Below are positions 1-7,897 of a DNA stretch of 64,000 bases, piece by piece. Made by a program: the position numbers and the translations under genes. Source of the DNA: Stenotrophomonas sp. 364 (GTDB taxonomy: Bacteria; Pseudomonadota; Gammaproteobacteria; Xanthomonadales; Xanthomonadaceae); NCBI RefSeq assembly GCF_009832905.1, contig NZ_CP047135.1:164001-228000 (forward strand), given 5' to 3'. The notes below the pieces were generated by a model. It was not told the DNA's origin. It searched no databases and worked only from the letters and a program-made list of their open reading frames with translations. Numbering within the stretch: the stretch's first letter is position 1; each line of letters opens with the position of its first letter.

Positions 1-398
1 ATCAGGTCGGCGCCCTGCACCGGTTGGTCCTGCAGCAGCTTCAGGCGACCCAGCACATACAGCGCACGTGCGTCATCGGGCGCCTGCTTCAGCGCGGCGT
101 CCAGGTAGCGCTGCGCCTCCTGCGGCTGGCGCGCGTTGAAGGCCGTGCGCCCGGCACTGACCAGCCCTTCCAGGCGCTGTACGGCATCCAGGGTGGCCAC
201 GTCCGGATCGTTGAACACGCGCTCGAAGCCGATCAGCGCACCCACGCTGTCGCCCTGCTCGGCCAATGCGATGGTGTCGACCAAGCGCTGCGCGAGCGCG
301 TGTTCAGACGGTGCGGCCACCGGCGTCGCGGCGAGTGCTGGTGCGCCGGAGATCGCCAGCAGCAGGGACAGGGCGAGGCGATGGTGCGGGCGGTGCAT
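1..398 (-). CDS. TPR-repeat exported protein, 3' part missing
   Basis: This minus-strand gene runs off the left edge, so only its first 132 codons are present. The chosen ATG gives MHRPHHRLALSLLLAISG, a good signal peptide ending near ALAA, so the product is probably periplasmic. After it come helical segments typical of tetratricopeptide repeats: a run around residues 85-125 reads AFNARQPQEAQRYLDAALKQ, then APDDARALYVLGRLKLLQ. TPR proteins bind partner proteins or carry appended catalytic domains; whatever lies C-terminal is outside the window. An ATG 12 bases upstream lies in another frame and gives no signal peptide. Function beyond TPR is unknown. Confidence 0.7.
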   Translation of the reverse strand, partial: MHRPHHRLALSLLLAISGAPALAATPVAAPSEHALAQRLVDTIALAEQGDSVGALIGFERVFNDPDVATLDAVQRLEGLVSAGRTAFNARQPQEAQRYLDAALKQAPDDARALYVLGRLKLLQDQPVQGADL

Positions 399-521
399 GG
401 CGCATCCTTGCGTGGGGTCTGCGGCGATTGAACCTGTAACCGCGCAGCCGCACAAGCGCATGGGGTGTGCAGATGCGCAGGCAGCGTTTAAGGTCTACGC
501 CGGACAAGCACAGGGACGGCA

Positions 522-2600
522 ATGAAACGTTGGCAGGTCATGATCGGCGGAGTGGTGGCGATCACCGCTGCGGCACTCGCATGGACGTCTTTCGACATGC
601 CTGCACGGGCGCCGGTTGAACAGGGCCCGGTACCCACGCCGCTGGCGTGGCAGGCGCAGATGGAGGTGCTCGCCGGTGATGGGGTGGGTGGACTGCGTGA
701 TGGTGCCGGTGCGCAGGCGCGCTTCGCCGATCCGTATGCGCTGGCGGTTGATGCGCACGGCGTTGCCTACATCGCCGATGCCGGCGACAACAACCGTATC
801 CGCCGGGTGTATCCCGATGGGCGCGTGGATACGTTGGCCGGCACCGGAGAGGGCTGGCGCGACGGGCCCGGTGCGCAGGCGCAGTTCCATACCCCATCCG
901 GCATCGCGCTGGATGCCGCGGGCAACGTGTACGTGGCCGACACCGGCAACCACCGCATCCGCCGGATCGGCGCCGATGGCGTGGTGAGGACGCTCGCTGG
1001 CGACGGGGTGGCGGGCTTTGCCGATGGCCCGGCCGCGCAGGCGCGGTTCGATGCGCCGATGGGCGTGGCCGTGGATGCCAGCGGCCGCGTGTACGTGGCC
1101 GATACCTACAACGACCGCATCCGGGTGATCGAGCCCGATGGCACGGTGCGCACGGCAGCAGGCGGTGAGCAGCCGGGCAACGTCGATGGGTTCGGTGCCG
1201 AGACGCGGCTGGATACGCCGGTGGCCCTGGCGCTGGACTCGCACGGCAACCTGTTGATCGCCGACCTGTACAACAACGCCATCCGGCGGCTGTCGCCGGA
1301 CGGCATGCTGCGCACCCAGGTGGCCGACGGCAGCGTGATGAGCGGTCCGTTGTCGGTGGCCGTTACGCATGATGATGTGCTGTACGTGGGCGACATCAAC
1401 GGCAAGGTGGTGCAGGTGTCCACACAGGGCCACCAGGTGGCGTTGGCCGGTGTTTCACCGCAGCCGCGCTTTGCGCGGCCCAGCGGGCTGGCGCTGGATG
1501 CGCAGGGCGCTGTCTACCTGGCCGATGCCGCGGCGTACCGCGTGCACCGCTTGCGTCCGCTGGACATCGGTGCGGTGCCGGCACCGGCATTGACCGGTCC
1601 CGCTGCCGACGCCCCGCTGCCGGTGACGCGCGGGCGCTGGCCGCTGGCTCCCCAGGACGGGTGGCATGAAGTGGTGGGCACGCTGGGTGAGGTACGCGGC
1701 AACTTCAGCGGCGAGAGCCGCCACCACCTGCACGGCGGCTTCGATATCCGCGGCGATGTCGGCCAGCGCGTGCTGGCCATCTCCGATGGCAAGGTCGACA
1801 GCGCCTTTGCCAGCTGGTCGGTCGGCGGGCAGGCCGAAGGCATGGCGCTGGGTCGGCTCAAGTACATCCACATGCAGGTGGGGCGCGATCCGCGTGGCCA
1901 GCCGTTCGACGCCCGCTGGCAGCAGGTGCTGGGGGTGGATGGCAAACTGGAACGGGTACGCGTGCGCCGTGGCACGCGCTTCCATGTGGGCGAGCCGCTG
2001 GGCAGCATCAACCGCATGGCGCACGTGCACCTGAGCGTGGGCGCCAGCGGGTTCGAGCGCAACGCGGTGGCGCTGGGCTTTGTCGGCTACGCCGATGCGT
2101 TCGCACCGCGCATCACCTCGGTCGAAGTCCTGGACGACCAGGACCTGCCGATCAAGGCCGTGGGCACTGCGCCGCTGGTGGTGCCACGGCAGGGCCCCGG
2201 CGTGCAGATCGTGGTGGAAGCCTGGGACCAGGTGGATCGCAACCTGCCGCGGCGTCGCCTGGGTGCCTACCAGGTGGGCTACCAGATCCTGGATGCGCAG
2301 GGCCAGCCGCTGGCCGGGTACGAGCAGCCGCGCTTCAACATCGTGTTCAACCGCATGCCGCCCCAGGACAGTGCCACCGTGGTGGCCTATGCACCGGACA
2401 GTGGCATCACTGTGCACGGCAGTGCGGTTACGCGCTTCCGCTACCTGGTAACCAACACGGTACGCGACGGGCGGGTGGAAACAGGGCGCTGGCGGCCCGA
2501 CGCGCTGCCCGCCGGCGACTACGTGATCCGGGCCAGCGTGCGCGACTACAGCGGCAACGAGGGCGTCGGCGCGCGCGACCTTGAAATCACGCTGTTGTAG
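522..2600 (+). CDS. NHL-repeat beta-propeller protein with C-terminal M23-like peptidase domain
   Basis: The 692-residue product starts with an uncleaved anchor or signal peptide (residues 4-24, VMIGGVVAITAAALAW). Residues about 45-345 hold five or six NHL repeats, recognisable by the recurring YVADTGNHRIRRI-type strand and the LAGDGVAGFADGPAAQARF linker, which should form a beta-propeller. Residues about 385-520 resemble an M23 (LytM) metallopeptidase fold: H404 and D408 in HGGFDIRGDV, and HVHLSV near residue 505, match the HxxxD and HxH zinc ligands. The last 170 residues are beta-rich with no domain I recognise. NHL plus M23 suggests a cell-envelope protein that binds and perhaps cleaves peptidoglycan or a peptide; activity is inferred, since M23-like domains can be inactive. 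Confidence 0.75.
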   Translation: MKRWQVMIGGVVAITAAALAWTSFDMPARAPVEQGPVPTPLAWQAQMEVLAGDGVGGLRDGAGAQARFADPYALAVDAHGVAYIADAGDNNRIRRVYPDGRVDTLAGTGEGWRDGPGAQAQFHTPSGIALDAAGNVYVADTGNHRIRRIGADGVVRTLAGDGVAGFADGPAAQARFDAPMGVAVDASGRVYVADTYNDRIRVIEPDGTVRTAAGGEQPGNVDGFGAETRLDTPVALALDSHGNLLIADLYNNAIRRLSPDGMLRTQVADGSVMSGPLSVAVTHDDVLYVGDINGKVVQVSTQGHQVALAGVSPQPRFARPSGLALDAQGAVYLADAAAYRVHRLRPLDIGAVPAPALTGPAADAPLPVTRGRWPLAPQDGWHEVVGTLGEVRGNFSGESRHHLHGGFDIRGDVGQRVLAISDGKVDSAFASWSVGGQAEGMALGRLKYIHMQVGRDPRGQPFDARWQQVLGVDGKLERVRVRRGTRFHVGEPLGSINRMAHVHLSVGASGFERNAVALGFVGYADAFAPRITSVEVLDDQDLPIKAVGTAPLVVPRQGPGVQIVVEAWDQVDRNLPRRRLGAYQVGYQILDAQGQPLAGYEQPRFNIVFNRMPPQDSATVVAYAPDSGITVHGSAVTRFRYLVTNTVRDGRVETGRWRPDALPAGDYVIRASVRDYSGNEGVGARDLEITLL

Positions 2601-2606
2601 CGCGGC

Positions 2607-2981
2607 TCAGGCGCCGACGCGTTCGCGCTCGGCGTCCATGTCGGCCAGCGGCCGCACTTCGATGCTGCCGAAGCGCGACCACGGGAACTGCCGGGCGATG
2701 CGCAGTGCATCGTCGTGGTCGCGCGCGTTGATCAGGTTGAAGCCGGCCAGCAGTTCGTGGGTTTCAGCGAACGGCCCGTCGGTGATGCGCTCCTTGCCCT
2801 GGCGGGTGCGCAGGGTACGGGCGCTGTGCACCGGTTCCAGTTTCTGCGCCAGTACCAGGGTGCCGTCGGCCTGCAGGGCATCGGCGTGCTGCAGGCAGTC
2901 GTGCATCAGGCGGTCGTAGTCCTCGCCGGGCAGGGCCTGCAACAGGCCGTCGTCGATGTAGATCAGCAGCAGGAATTGCAT
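2607..2981 (-). CDS. YCII-related (DGPF) protein
   Basis: The 124-residue product begins MQFLLLIYIDD and carries ITDGPFAETHELLAGF, the DGPF motif that defines this YCII-like family, followed by FGSIEVRPLADM at the C-terminus. YCII-like domains are small ferredoxin-like folds with a conserved His/Asp pair, and their substrate is generally unknown. DGPF proteins are the typical genetic partners of ECF42 sigma factors, and one is encoded at 4548-5810. This gene is divergent from the second DGPF gene, across a 201-base space. An in-frame upstream extension exists, but the ATG used here starts exactly at the family's N-terminal strand. Confidence 0.85.
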   Translation of the reverse strand: MQFLLLIYIDDGLLQALPGEDYDRLMHDCLQHADALQADGTLVLAQKLEPVHSARTLRTRQGKERITDGPFAETHELLAGFNLINARDHDDALRIARQFPWSRFGSIEVRPLADMDAERERVGA

Positions 2982-3106
2982 GGCCGGCAGGCTCCGGGGC
3001 AGGGGCGGCCATGATGCCGCAGCCGGCGCATCCGTGCTGTTGCAGCGCGGCACGCGGTGCCTGTTCAGGCGGAACCGGACGGTGGCGGAAATTATTCTTG
3101 CCGACG

Positions 3107-3135
3107 TGTCGATTTCCGGCACCCGGCTGCGTTGT
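3107..3135 (+). promoter_or_regulatory. candidate ECF42-type promoter
   Basis: TGTCGA at 3107-3112 is followed 17 bases later by CGTTGT at 3130-3135, about 48 bases before the ATG of the DGPF gene at 3183. From memory, ECF42 sigma factors prefer a TGTCGA-type -35 element, so this is a plausible autoregulated promoter for the DGPF-VOC-VOC-sigma operon. No matching element was seen on the opposite strand for the divergent gene. The -10 assignment is weak. Confidence 0.4.
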
Positions 3136-3182
3136 ATCCCTTGAAGGGCCCACCAACCGGGCCCGCCCTGAGGGAAACACCG

Positions 3183-3602
3183 ATGAAAGTGATGGTACTG
3201 GTCAAGGCGACCCCGGAGACCGAGGCCGGTGAGATGCCGACCGAGCAGGAAATCCGCGCCATGGGCGCCTACAACGAACAGCTGGTGCAGGCCGGGATCA
3301 TGCTGGCCGGCGAGGGCCTGCACCCCACCTCACGCGCGCGCCGCGTGGCCTTCGGGGCGCAGCCGCCGCGGGTGATCGATGGCCCCTTCGCCGAGACCCG
3401 CGAACTGGTCTGCGGGTTCTGGCTGTGGCAGGTGCGCTCGCTGGACGAAGCCACCGAGTGGCTCAAGCGCGCCCCGTTCGGCCCGGGCAGCGTGGTCGAG
3501 CTGCGTCCGATCTTGAGCGCCGAGGATTTCGGCGAGGCCTTCACCCCCGAATTACAGGCGCATGAACAGCGTCTGCGCGAACAGATCGGCGCCGCCGACT
3601 GA
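3183..3602 (+). CDS. YCII-related (DGPF) protein, first gene of ECF42 operon
   Basis: The product has 139 residues, MKVMVLVKATPETEAGEMP, with VIDGPFAETRELVCGFW as its DGPF motif and a C-terminal GSVVELRPILSAEDF strand. It is paralogous to the divergent gene at 2607-2981 but belongs to the longer subgroup with an N-terminal E-rich loop. It is followed by two VOC-fold genes (25-base gaps) and the ECF sigma factor, all on the plus strand, which indicates one transcription unit. The ATG is chosen because homologues begin with the same MKVMVLVKA strand and because the longer reading frame upstream overlaps the candidate promoter. The biochemical role is unknown. Confidence 0.88.
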   Translation: MKVMVLVKATPETEAGEMPTEQEIRAMGAYNEQLVQAGIMLAGEGLHPTSRARRVAFGAQPPRVIDGPFAETRELVCGFWLWQVRSLDEATEWLKRAPFGPGSVVELRPILSAEDFGEAFTPELQAHEQRLREQIGAAD

Positions 3603-3627
3603 CCCCCGACTTCCCTGGAGCACTCCC

Positions 3628-4050
3628 ATGAAACTGATCCCGTTCCTTGGCTTCAACGGCAAGACCCACGAGGCCATGGCCTTCTACGCGCAGGCGCTGG
3701 GCGGCAAGGTCACCTCGGAAATGAGGTACCGCGACATGCCGCCGATGGAGAACACCGACGGCTGCGGCGAGATGCCGCCGGAAACGCTGGACCACGTGGC
3801 GCACAGCCAGCTGGAAGTGGGCAGCGCGATCCTGATGGCTGCCGATGGCCCGTCCAGTGGCGGGGAAAACAGCACCACCATCAACATCGACGTGGACACC
3901 GTGGAAGAGGCCGAGCGCGTGTTCAAGGCGCTGGCCGACGGCGGTGAGGTCAAGATGCCGATCGGCGAAACGTTCTGGGCCCACCGCTGGGGCTTCCTGA
4001 TCGACCGCTACGGCAAGCCGTGGATGGTCAACTGCATGAAACAACCCTGA
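3628..4050 (+). CDS. VOC family protein, PhnB-like
   Basis: The product has 140 residues, MKLIPFLGFNGKTHEAMAFY, and shows the duplicated beta-alpha-beta-beta-beta arrangement of the vicinal-oxygen-chelate fold (glyoxalase/bleomycin resistance superfamily). The segment GGKVTSEMRYRDMPPME and the end FWAHRWGFLIDRYGKPWMVN are characteristic of the PhnB/3-demethylubiquinone-methyltransferase-like subgroup, whose members rarely have a proven reaction. It sits third in the ECF42 cluster and has a GGAG ribosome binding site 8-9 bases before its ATG. Its position implies a role in the same response as the DGPF proteins. Confidence 0.87.
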   Translation: MKLIPFLGFNGKTHEAMAFYAQALGGKVTSEMRYRDMPPMENTDGCGEMPPETLDHVAHSQLEVGSAILMAADGPSSGGENSTTINIDVDTVEEAERVFKALADGGEVKMPIGETFWAHRWGFLIDRYGKPWMVNCMKQP

Positions 4051-4075
4051 TTCCCACACCCCTAAGGATGGCACC

Positions 4076-4483
4076 GTGAGCGATTCCCCGCAGATGATCT
4101 TCGTCAACCTGCCCGTGCGCGACCTGGAGGCGTCCAGGACGTTCTTCGCCGCGCTGGGCTACACCTTCAACCCGGCCTACACCGACGCCAACGCGGCCTG
4201 CATGATCATCAGCGACAGCATCTTCGTGATGCTGCTGGTGGAGTCGTTCTTCCGCGGCTTCACCACCCAGCCGATCAGCGACGCGCGCCAGCAGACCGAG
4301 GTGATCACCTGCCTGTCGGCGACCAGCCGCGCGGCGGTCGACGCGCTGGTGGACAAGGCCCTGAAGGCCGGTGCCAGCGAGCCGATGCCCGCGCGCGACT
4401 ACGGCTTCATGTACCAGCGCGGCTTCCAGGACCTGGATGGCCACCTGTGGGAGATCGCGCACATGGACGGTGAGCCCGGCTGA
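4076..4483 (+). CDS. VOC family protein (glyoxalase-like)
   Basis: The product has 135 residues and begins at a GTG codon (SDSPQMIFVNLPVRDLEAS). It has the VOC signature strand MIFVNLPVRDLEASRTFF, a central CMIISDSIFVMLL strand and the C-terminal DLDGHLWEIAHMD, where the glutamate of HLWEI is a typical metal ligand. Relatives are annotated as glyoxalase or extradiol dioxygenase-like, but specificity cannot be read from sequence. GTG is chosen because AAGGATGG lies just upstream and no other start fits before the first strand. It is the second VOC gene of the ECF42 cluster. Confidence 0.85.
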   Translation: MSDSPQMIFVNLPVRDLEASRTFFAALGYTFNPAYTDANAACMIISDSIFVMLLVESFFRGFTTQPISDARQQTEVITCLSATSRAAVDALVDKALKAGASEPMPARDYGFMYQRGFQDLDGHLWEIAHMDGEPG

Positions 4484-4547
4484 CCAGGACGCCGACTGCC
4501 CGGCGGCGGGCTTGTACCGGCCTGCCGCCAGTGCTTTGATCGCCCGC

Positions 4548-5810
4548 ATGGAAAACCCCCTGTCGCACCGCTTGGACACCCTCTGGCGCATGGAGTCGCC
4601 GGCCCTGATCGCACGCCTGGCGCGGATGCTGCGCGGCGACGTGGGGCGTGCCGAAGAACTGGCCCAGGACACCTGGCTGGCCGCGCTGGAGCGTTGGCCG
4701 ACGCAGGGGGTTCCGGACAACCCGGGAGCGTGGCTGATGACCACCGCGCGCAATCGCGCCATCGACGTGTTGCGCCAGCACCAGCGCGTGGCTGGCCAGC
4801 ATGCGCTGTGGGGCAGCGAACTGGAGCCGCAGCCATTGCCGCTGCCCGACGACAGCGATGCGCTGCAGGACGACATCGGCGATGACCTGTTGCGCCTGAT
4901 GTTCGTGGCCTGCCACCCGGTGCTGTCGGCCGATGCGCGGGTGGCGCTGACCTTGCGGCTGCTCGGCGGGCTGACCACCGACGAGATCGCGCGGGCGTTC
5001 CTGCAGCCCGAACCGACCATCGCCCAGCGCATCGTGCGCGCCAAGCGCACCCTGGCCAACAAGCAGGTGGCCTTCGAAGTGCCACGCCAGGCGGCGTTGC
5101 CCGAGCGGCTGGGGTCGGTGCTGGAGGTGGTCTATCTGGTGTTCAACGAGGGCTACACGGCCAGCATGGGCGACGACTGGATGCGCCCGGCACTGTGCGA
5201 CGAAGCACTGCGGCTGGGGCGGGTGCTGGCCAGCCGGCTGCCGGCGTGGCCGCAGGTGCACGGGCTGCTGGCGCTGATGGAACTGCAGGCCTCGCGCGCC
5301 GCGGCACGGGTGGATGCGCACGGCACCCCGATCCTGCTGCCCGAACAGGACCGCGCGCGCTGGGACTGGCTGCAGATCGCGCGCGGGCAGGCCGCGCTGG
5401 CCCAGGCCATGGCGCTGGGCGGCAGCGACGATCCCTATGTGCTGCAGGCGGCAATCGCCGATTGCCACGCCCGCGCGCGCCGCGTGCAGGACACCGACTG
5501 GGCGGCGATGGCGGCGCTGTACCAACGGCTGGCCGTGCAGCAGCCATCGCCGGTAATCGAATTGAACCGGGCGGTCGCGGTGTCGCGCGCGCAGGGCGCG
5601 GCCGCGGCATGGCCACTGGTGGAACAGCTGGCGCAGGACCCGCGCCTGGACGGCTATGCCCCGCTGGCGGCGGTGCAGGGCGACCTGCTGCTGCAACTGG
5701 GGCGCGTCGATGAAGCCCGCGCCGCGTTCCTGCGCGCCGCCAGCCTCACCGCCAACGCCCGCGAACAAGCCGTGCTGCGGGCACGGGCGCAGGCCGTTCC
5801 GATCGCGTAA
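4548..5810 (+). CDS. ECF42-type RNA polymerase sigma factor with DUF6596/TPR-like C-terminal extension
   Basis: The 420-residue product is far longer than a usual ECF sigma factor (about 180). Residues 15-80 are sigma region 2 (DVGRAEELAQDTWLAALERW and AWLMTTARNRAIDVLRQ), and residues 110-165 are region 4 (GGLTTDEIARAFLQPEPTIAQR). The remainder starts with EVVYLVFNEGYTAS, the hallmark of the DUF6596/TPR-like extension of group ECF42. These sigma factors are encoded next to DGPF proteins and lack a classical anti-sigma factor; the extension is thought to control activity. No anti-sigma gene is present here. The start was chosen at MENPLSHRLDTL, 64 bases after the VOC gene; the longer open frame upstream overlaps that gene and has no homologous sequence. 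Confidence 0.9.
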   Translation: MENPLSHRLDTLWRMESPALIARLARMLRGDVGRAEELAQDTWLAALERWPTQGVPDNPGAWLMTTARNRAIDVLRQHQRVAGQHALWGSELEPQPLPLPDDSDALQDDIGDDLLRLMFVACHPVLSADARVALTLRLLGGLTTDEIARAFLQPEPTIAQRIVRAKRTLANKQVAFEVPRQAALPERLGSVLEVVYLVFNEGYTASMGDDWMRPALCDEALRLGRVLASRLPAWPQVHGLLALMELQASRAAARVDAHGTPILLPEQDRARWDWLQIARGQAALAQAMALGGSDDPYVLQAAIADCHARARRVQDTDWAAMAALYQRLAVQQPSPVIELNRAVAVSRAQGAAAAWPLVEQLAQDPRLDGYAPLAAVQGDLLLQLGRVDEARAAFLRAASLTANAREQAVLRARAQAVPIA

Positions 5811-5817
5811 CGCCTGC

Positions 5818-5926
5818 GGCCACACCGTCGGACGGCTGTTGCGTTGCTGCGGCACACCGTCCGAAGGCTGTTGCGGTGCTGCGGCACACCGTCCGAAGGC
5901 TGTTGCGGTGCTGCGGCCACACCGTC
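5818..5926. repeat. 32-bp tandem repeat, about 3.4 copies
   Basis: Two identical 32-bp units (5851-5882 and 5883-5914) are preceded by a 33-bp variant (5818-5850) and followed by a 12-base partial copy. The core is CACACCGTCCGAAGGCTG followed by TTGCGGTGCTGC. The array begins seven bases after the sigma-factor stop codon and joins a GTAG element directly. Confidence 0.85.
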
Positions 5927-6053
5927 GTAGAGCCGGGCTCTGCCCGGCTGCCGTTGCGTTGCGCGGTGCGGTGCGGCCAAGGCAGCGGGGCAGAGCCCCG
6001 CTCTACGCGGCGGTTGTTGCGGGCCGAGGCCGCGGGGAAGAGCCCCGCTCTAC
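5927..6053. repeat. three GTAG/SMAG-type inverted-repeat elements
   Basis: A forward element (5927-5952, GTAG then AGCCGGGCTCTGCCCGGCTG) is followed by two reverse-oriented elements with a C/G-rich core (5982-6006 and 6032-6053, each ending in CTCTAC). Each can fold into a short hairpin, and the forward/reverse pair can form a longer stem. They lie between the ECF42 operon and the M28 peptidase gene and could act as transcript-end structures. The rest of the 284-base gap shows no gene. Confidence 0.85.
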
Positions 6054-6094
6054 CCTACACTTGGGCTTTCGTGGTCCAAGCTGTGGAGAGAGCG

Positions 6095-7744
6095 ATGAAG
6101 CGAGTAGTACTGAGCGTGCTGGCCCTGTCGGTGTCCAGCGCCCTGATGGCGGCAACGCCCAAATTCGATGGCGCGCGGATCTCCGCGGACGTCAAGGAAC
6201 TGGCCTCCGATGCCTACGAGGGCCGCTCCCCGGCCACCGCGGGCGAGGAGAAGACCGTGGCCTACCTGAGCAAGCAGTTCGCGGCGGCCGGGCTGCAGCC
6301 GGGCGGCGACCTCAAGGACGGCAAGCGCCTGTGGACCCAGGCGGTGCCGCTGCTCAAGGGCGATATCGTCGGTACGCCGAACCTGTCGCTGAGCAGCAAG
6401 GGTACGCCGCAGACCTTGAGCCAGGGCAAGGAAATCGCCGTGCGCGCCGCGATGAACGGTGCCAGCGCCGTGGACATCAAGAACGCGCCGCTGGTCTTTC
6501 TCGGCTATGGCGTCAAGGCCGGCGAGCGCAACTGGGACGACTTCAAGGGCGTAGATCTGAAGGGCAAGATCGCCGTGGTGCTGATCAACGACCCGGACTT
6601 TGAAACCGGCCAGGGCGACTTCGACGGCAAGGGCATGACCTACTACGGCCGCTGGACCTACAAGTACGAAGAAGGCGCGCGCCAGGGCGCCCTCGGCGTG
6701 CTGATCGTGCACGAGACCGCACCGGCATCGTACGGCTGGGCCACGGTCGCAGGCTCCAACACCAACACCATGTTCGACGTGGTCCGTGACAACCCGGCCG
6801 ACGCACACCCGCTGCTGGAAGGCTGGATCCAGCGCGACCTGGCGGTGGACCTGTTCAAGCGCGCCGGGCTGGATTTCGAGGCGCTCAAGCGCCAGGCGCA
6901 GACCCGCGATTTCAAGCCGGTGGAACTGAAGGGCGAAACCTTCTCGGCCACGTATGCCGTCAAGACCGAGGTGATCACCTCGCACAACGTGGCCGCGCGC
7001 CTGGAAGGCAGCCAACATCCCGACGAGACCGTGGTGTACAGCGCGCACTGGGACCACATCGGCGTGGGCAAACCCGACGCCAACGGCGACACCATCTTCA
7101 ACGGCGCGCTCGACAACGCCAGCGGCACCGCCTCGCTGATCGAACTGGCGCGTGGGTTTGCCAAGGGCAAGCGCCCGGAGCGGTCGGTGCTGTTCCTGGC
7201 CGTCACCGCCGAGGAAAAGGGCCTGCTGGGCTCGGAGTACTACGCCAGCCACCCGCTGTATCCGCTGAGCAAGACCGTGGCGGTGATCAACATGGACGGC
7301 ATGGCGCCGTTCGGGCCGTCGCGTGATTTCGGCATCTACGGGTCGGCAAAGCTGGAACTGCTGGACCAGCTCAAGGACGTGGCCAAGGGCTGGGACATCC
7401 GCTACACCCCGGACCCGAAGCCGGAGGCCGGCCTGTTCTTCCGCTCGGATCACTTCCCGTTCGCCAAGCGCGGCGTGCCGGCGGTGTCCTACTCGGCCGG
7501 CCAGGACTGGGTGAACGGTGGCGTGGCGGCCGGCAAGGCCGCTTCGGACGACTACACCGCCAAGCGCTACCACCAGCAGGGCGATGAGTGGCAGCCGGAC
7601 TGGACCTTCGCCGGGGCCTCGCGCGACCTGGAGGTGCTGTACACGCTGGGCAACCAGCTGGCCAATTCCCGCGCCTGGCCGAACTGGAGTGCCGATTCCC
7701 AGTTCCGCGCCCCGCGTGACGCCAGCGCCGCCGAGCGCAGGTGA
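6095..7744 (+). CDS. secreted M28 family zinc aminopeptidase
   Basis: The product has 549 residues with a signal peptide (MKRVVLSVLALSVSSALMAA). A PA (protease-associated) domain occupies about residues 130-270, and the M28 catalytic domain follows. It has H318 and D320 in AHWDHIG, the bridging aspartate in GALDNASG, the catalytic glutamate pair in AVTAEEKGLLGSEYY, and a final zinc histidine in RSDHFPFA. All M28 metal and catalytic residues are recognisable, so it should be an active periplasmic or secreted aminopeptidase or related peptidase. GGAGAG lies seven bases before the ATG, which favours this start over the long upstream open frame crossing the repeat elements. Confidence 0.93.
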   Translation: MKRVVLSVLALSVSSALMAATPKFDGARISADVKELASDAYEGRSPATAGEEKTVAYLSKQFAAAGLQPGGDLKDGKRLWTQAVPLLKGDIVGTPNLSLSSKGTPQTLSQGKEIAVRAAMNGASAVDIKNAPLVFLGYGVKAGERNWDDFKGVDLKGKIAVVLINDPDFETGQGDFDGKGMTYYGRWTYKYEEGARQGALGVLIVHETAPASYGWATVAGSNTNTMFDVVRDNPADAHPLLEGWIQRDLAVDLFKRAGLDFEALKRQAQTRDFKPVELKGETFSATYAVKTEVITSHNVAARLEGSQHPDETVVYSAHWDHIGVGKPDANGDTIFNGALDNASGTASLIELARGFAKGKRPERSVLFLAVTAEEKGLLGSEYYASHPLYPLSKTVAVINMDGMAPFGPSRDFGIYGSAKLELLDQLKDVAKGWDIRYTPDPKPEAGLFFRSDHFPFAKRGVPAVSYSAGQDWVNGGVAAGKAASDDYTAKRYHQQGDEWQPDWTFAGASRDLEVLYTLGNQLANSRAWPNWSADSQFRAPRDASAAERR

Positions 7745-7897
7745 TTCCATCGTCCCCACCGGCACACAGCCGGTGGGGACACTCCAGCGCAACGTGATCG
7801 GTGCTTCATCCCCCCATTCCCGGCTTTCGTCGCATGCCGCTTGTTCCCACCGGTGGCAGGGCTATGCTCGCCTCACTCCCTATGTGAAGACGCCGCC

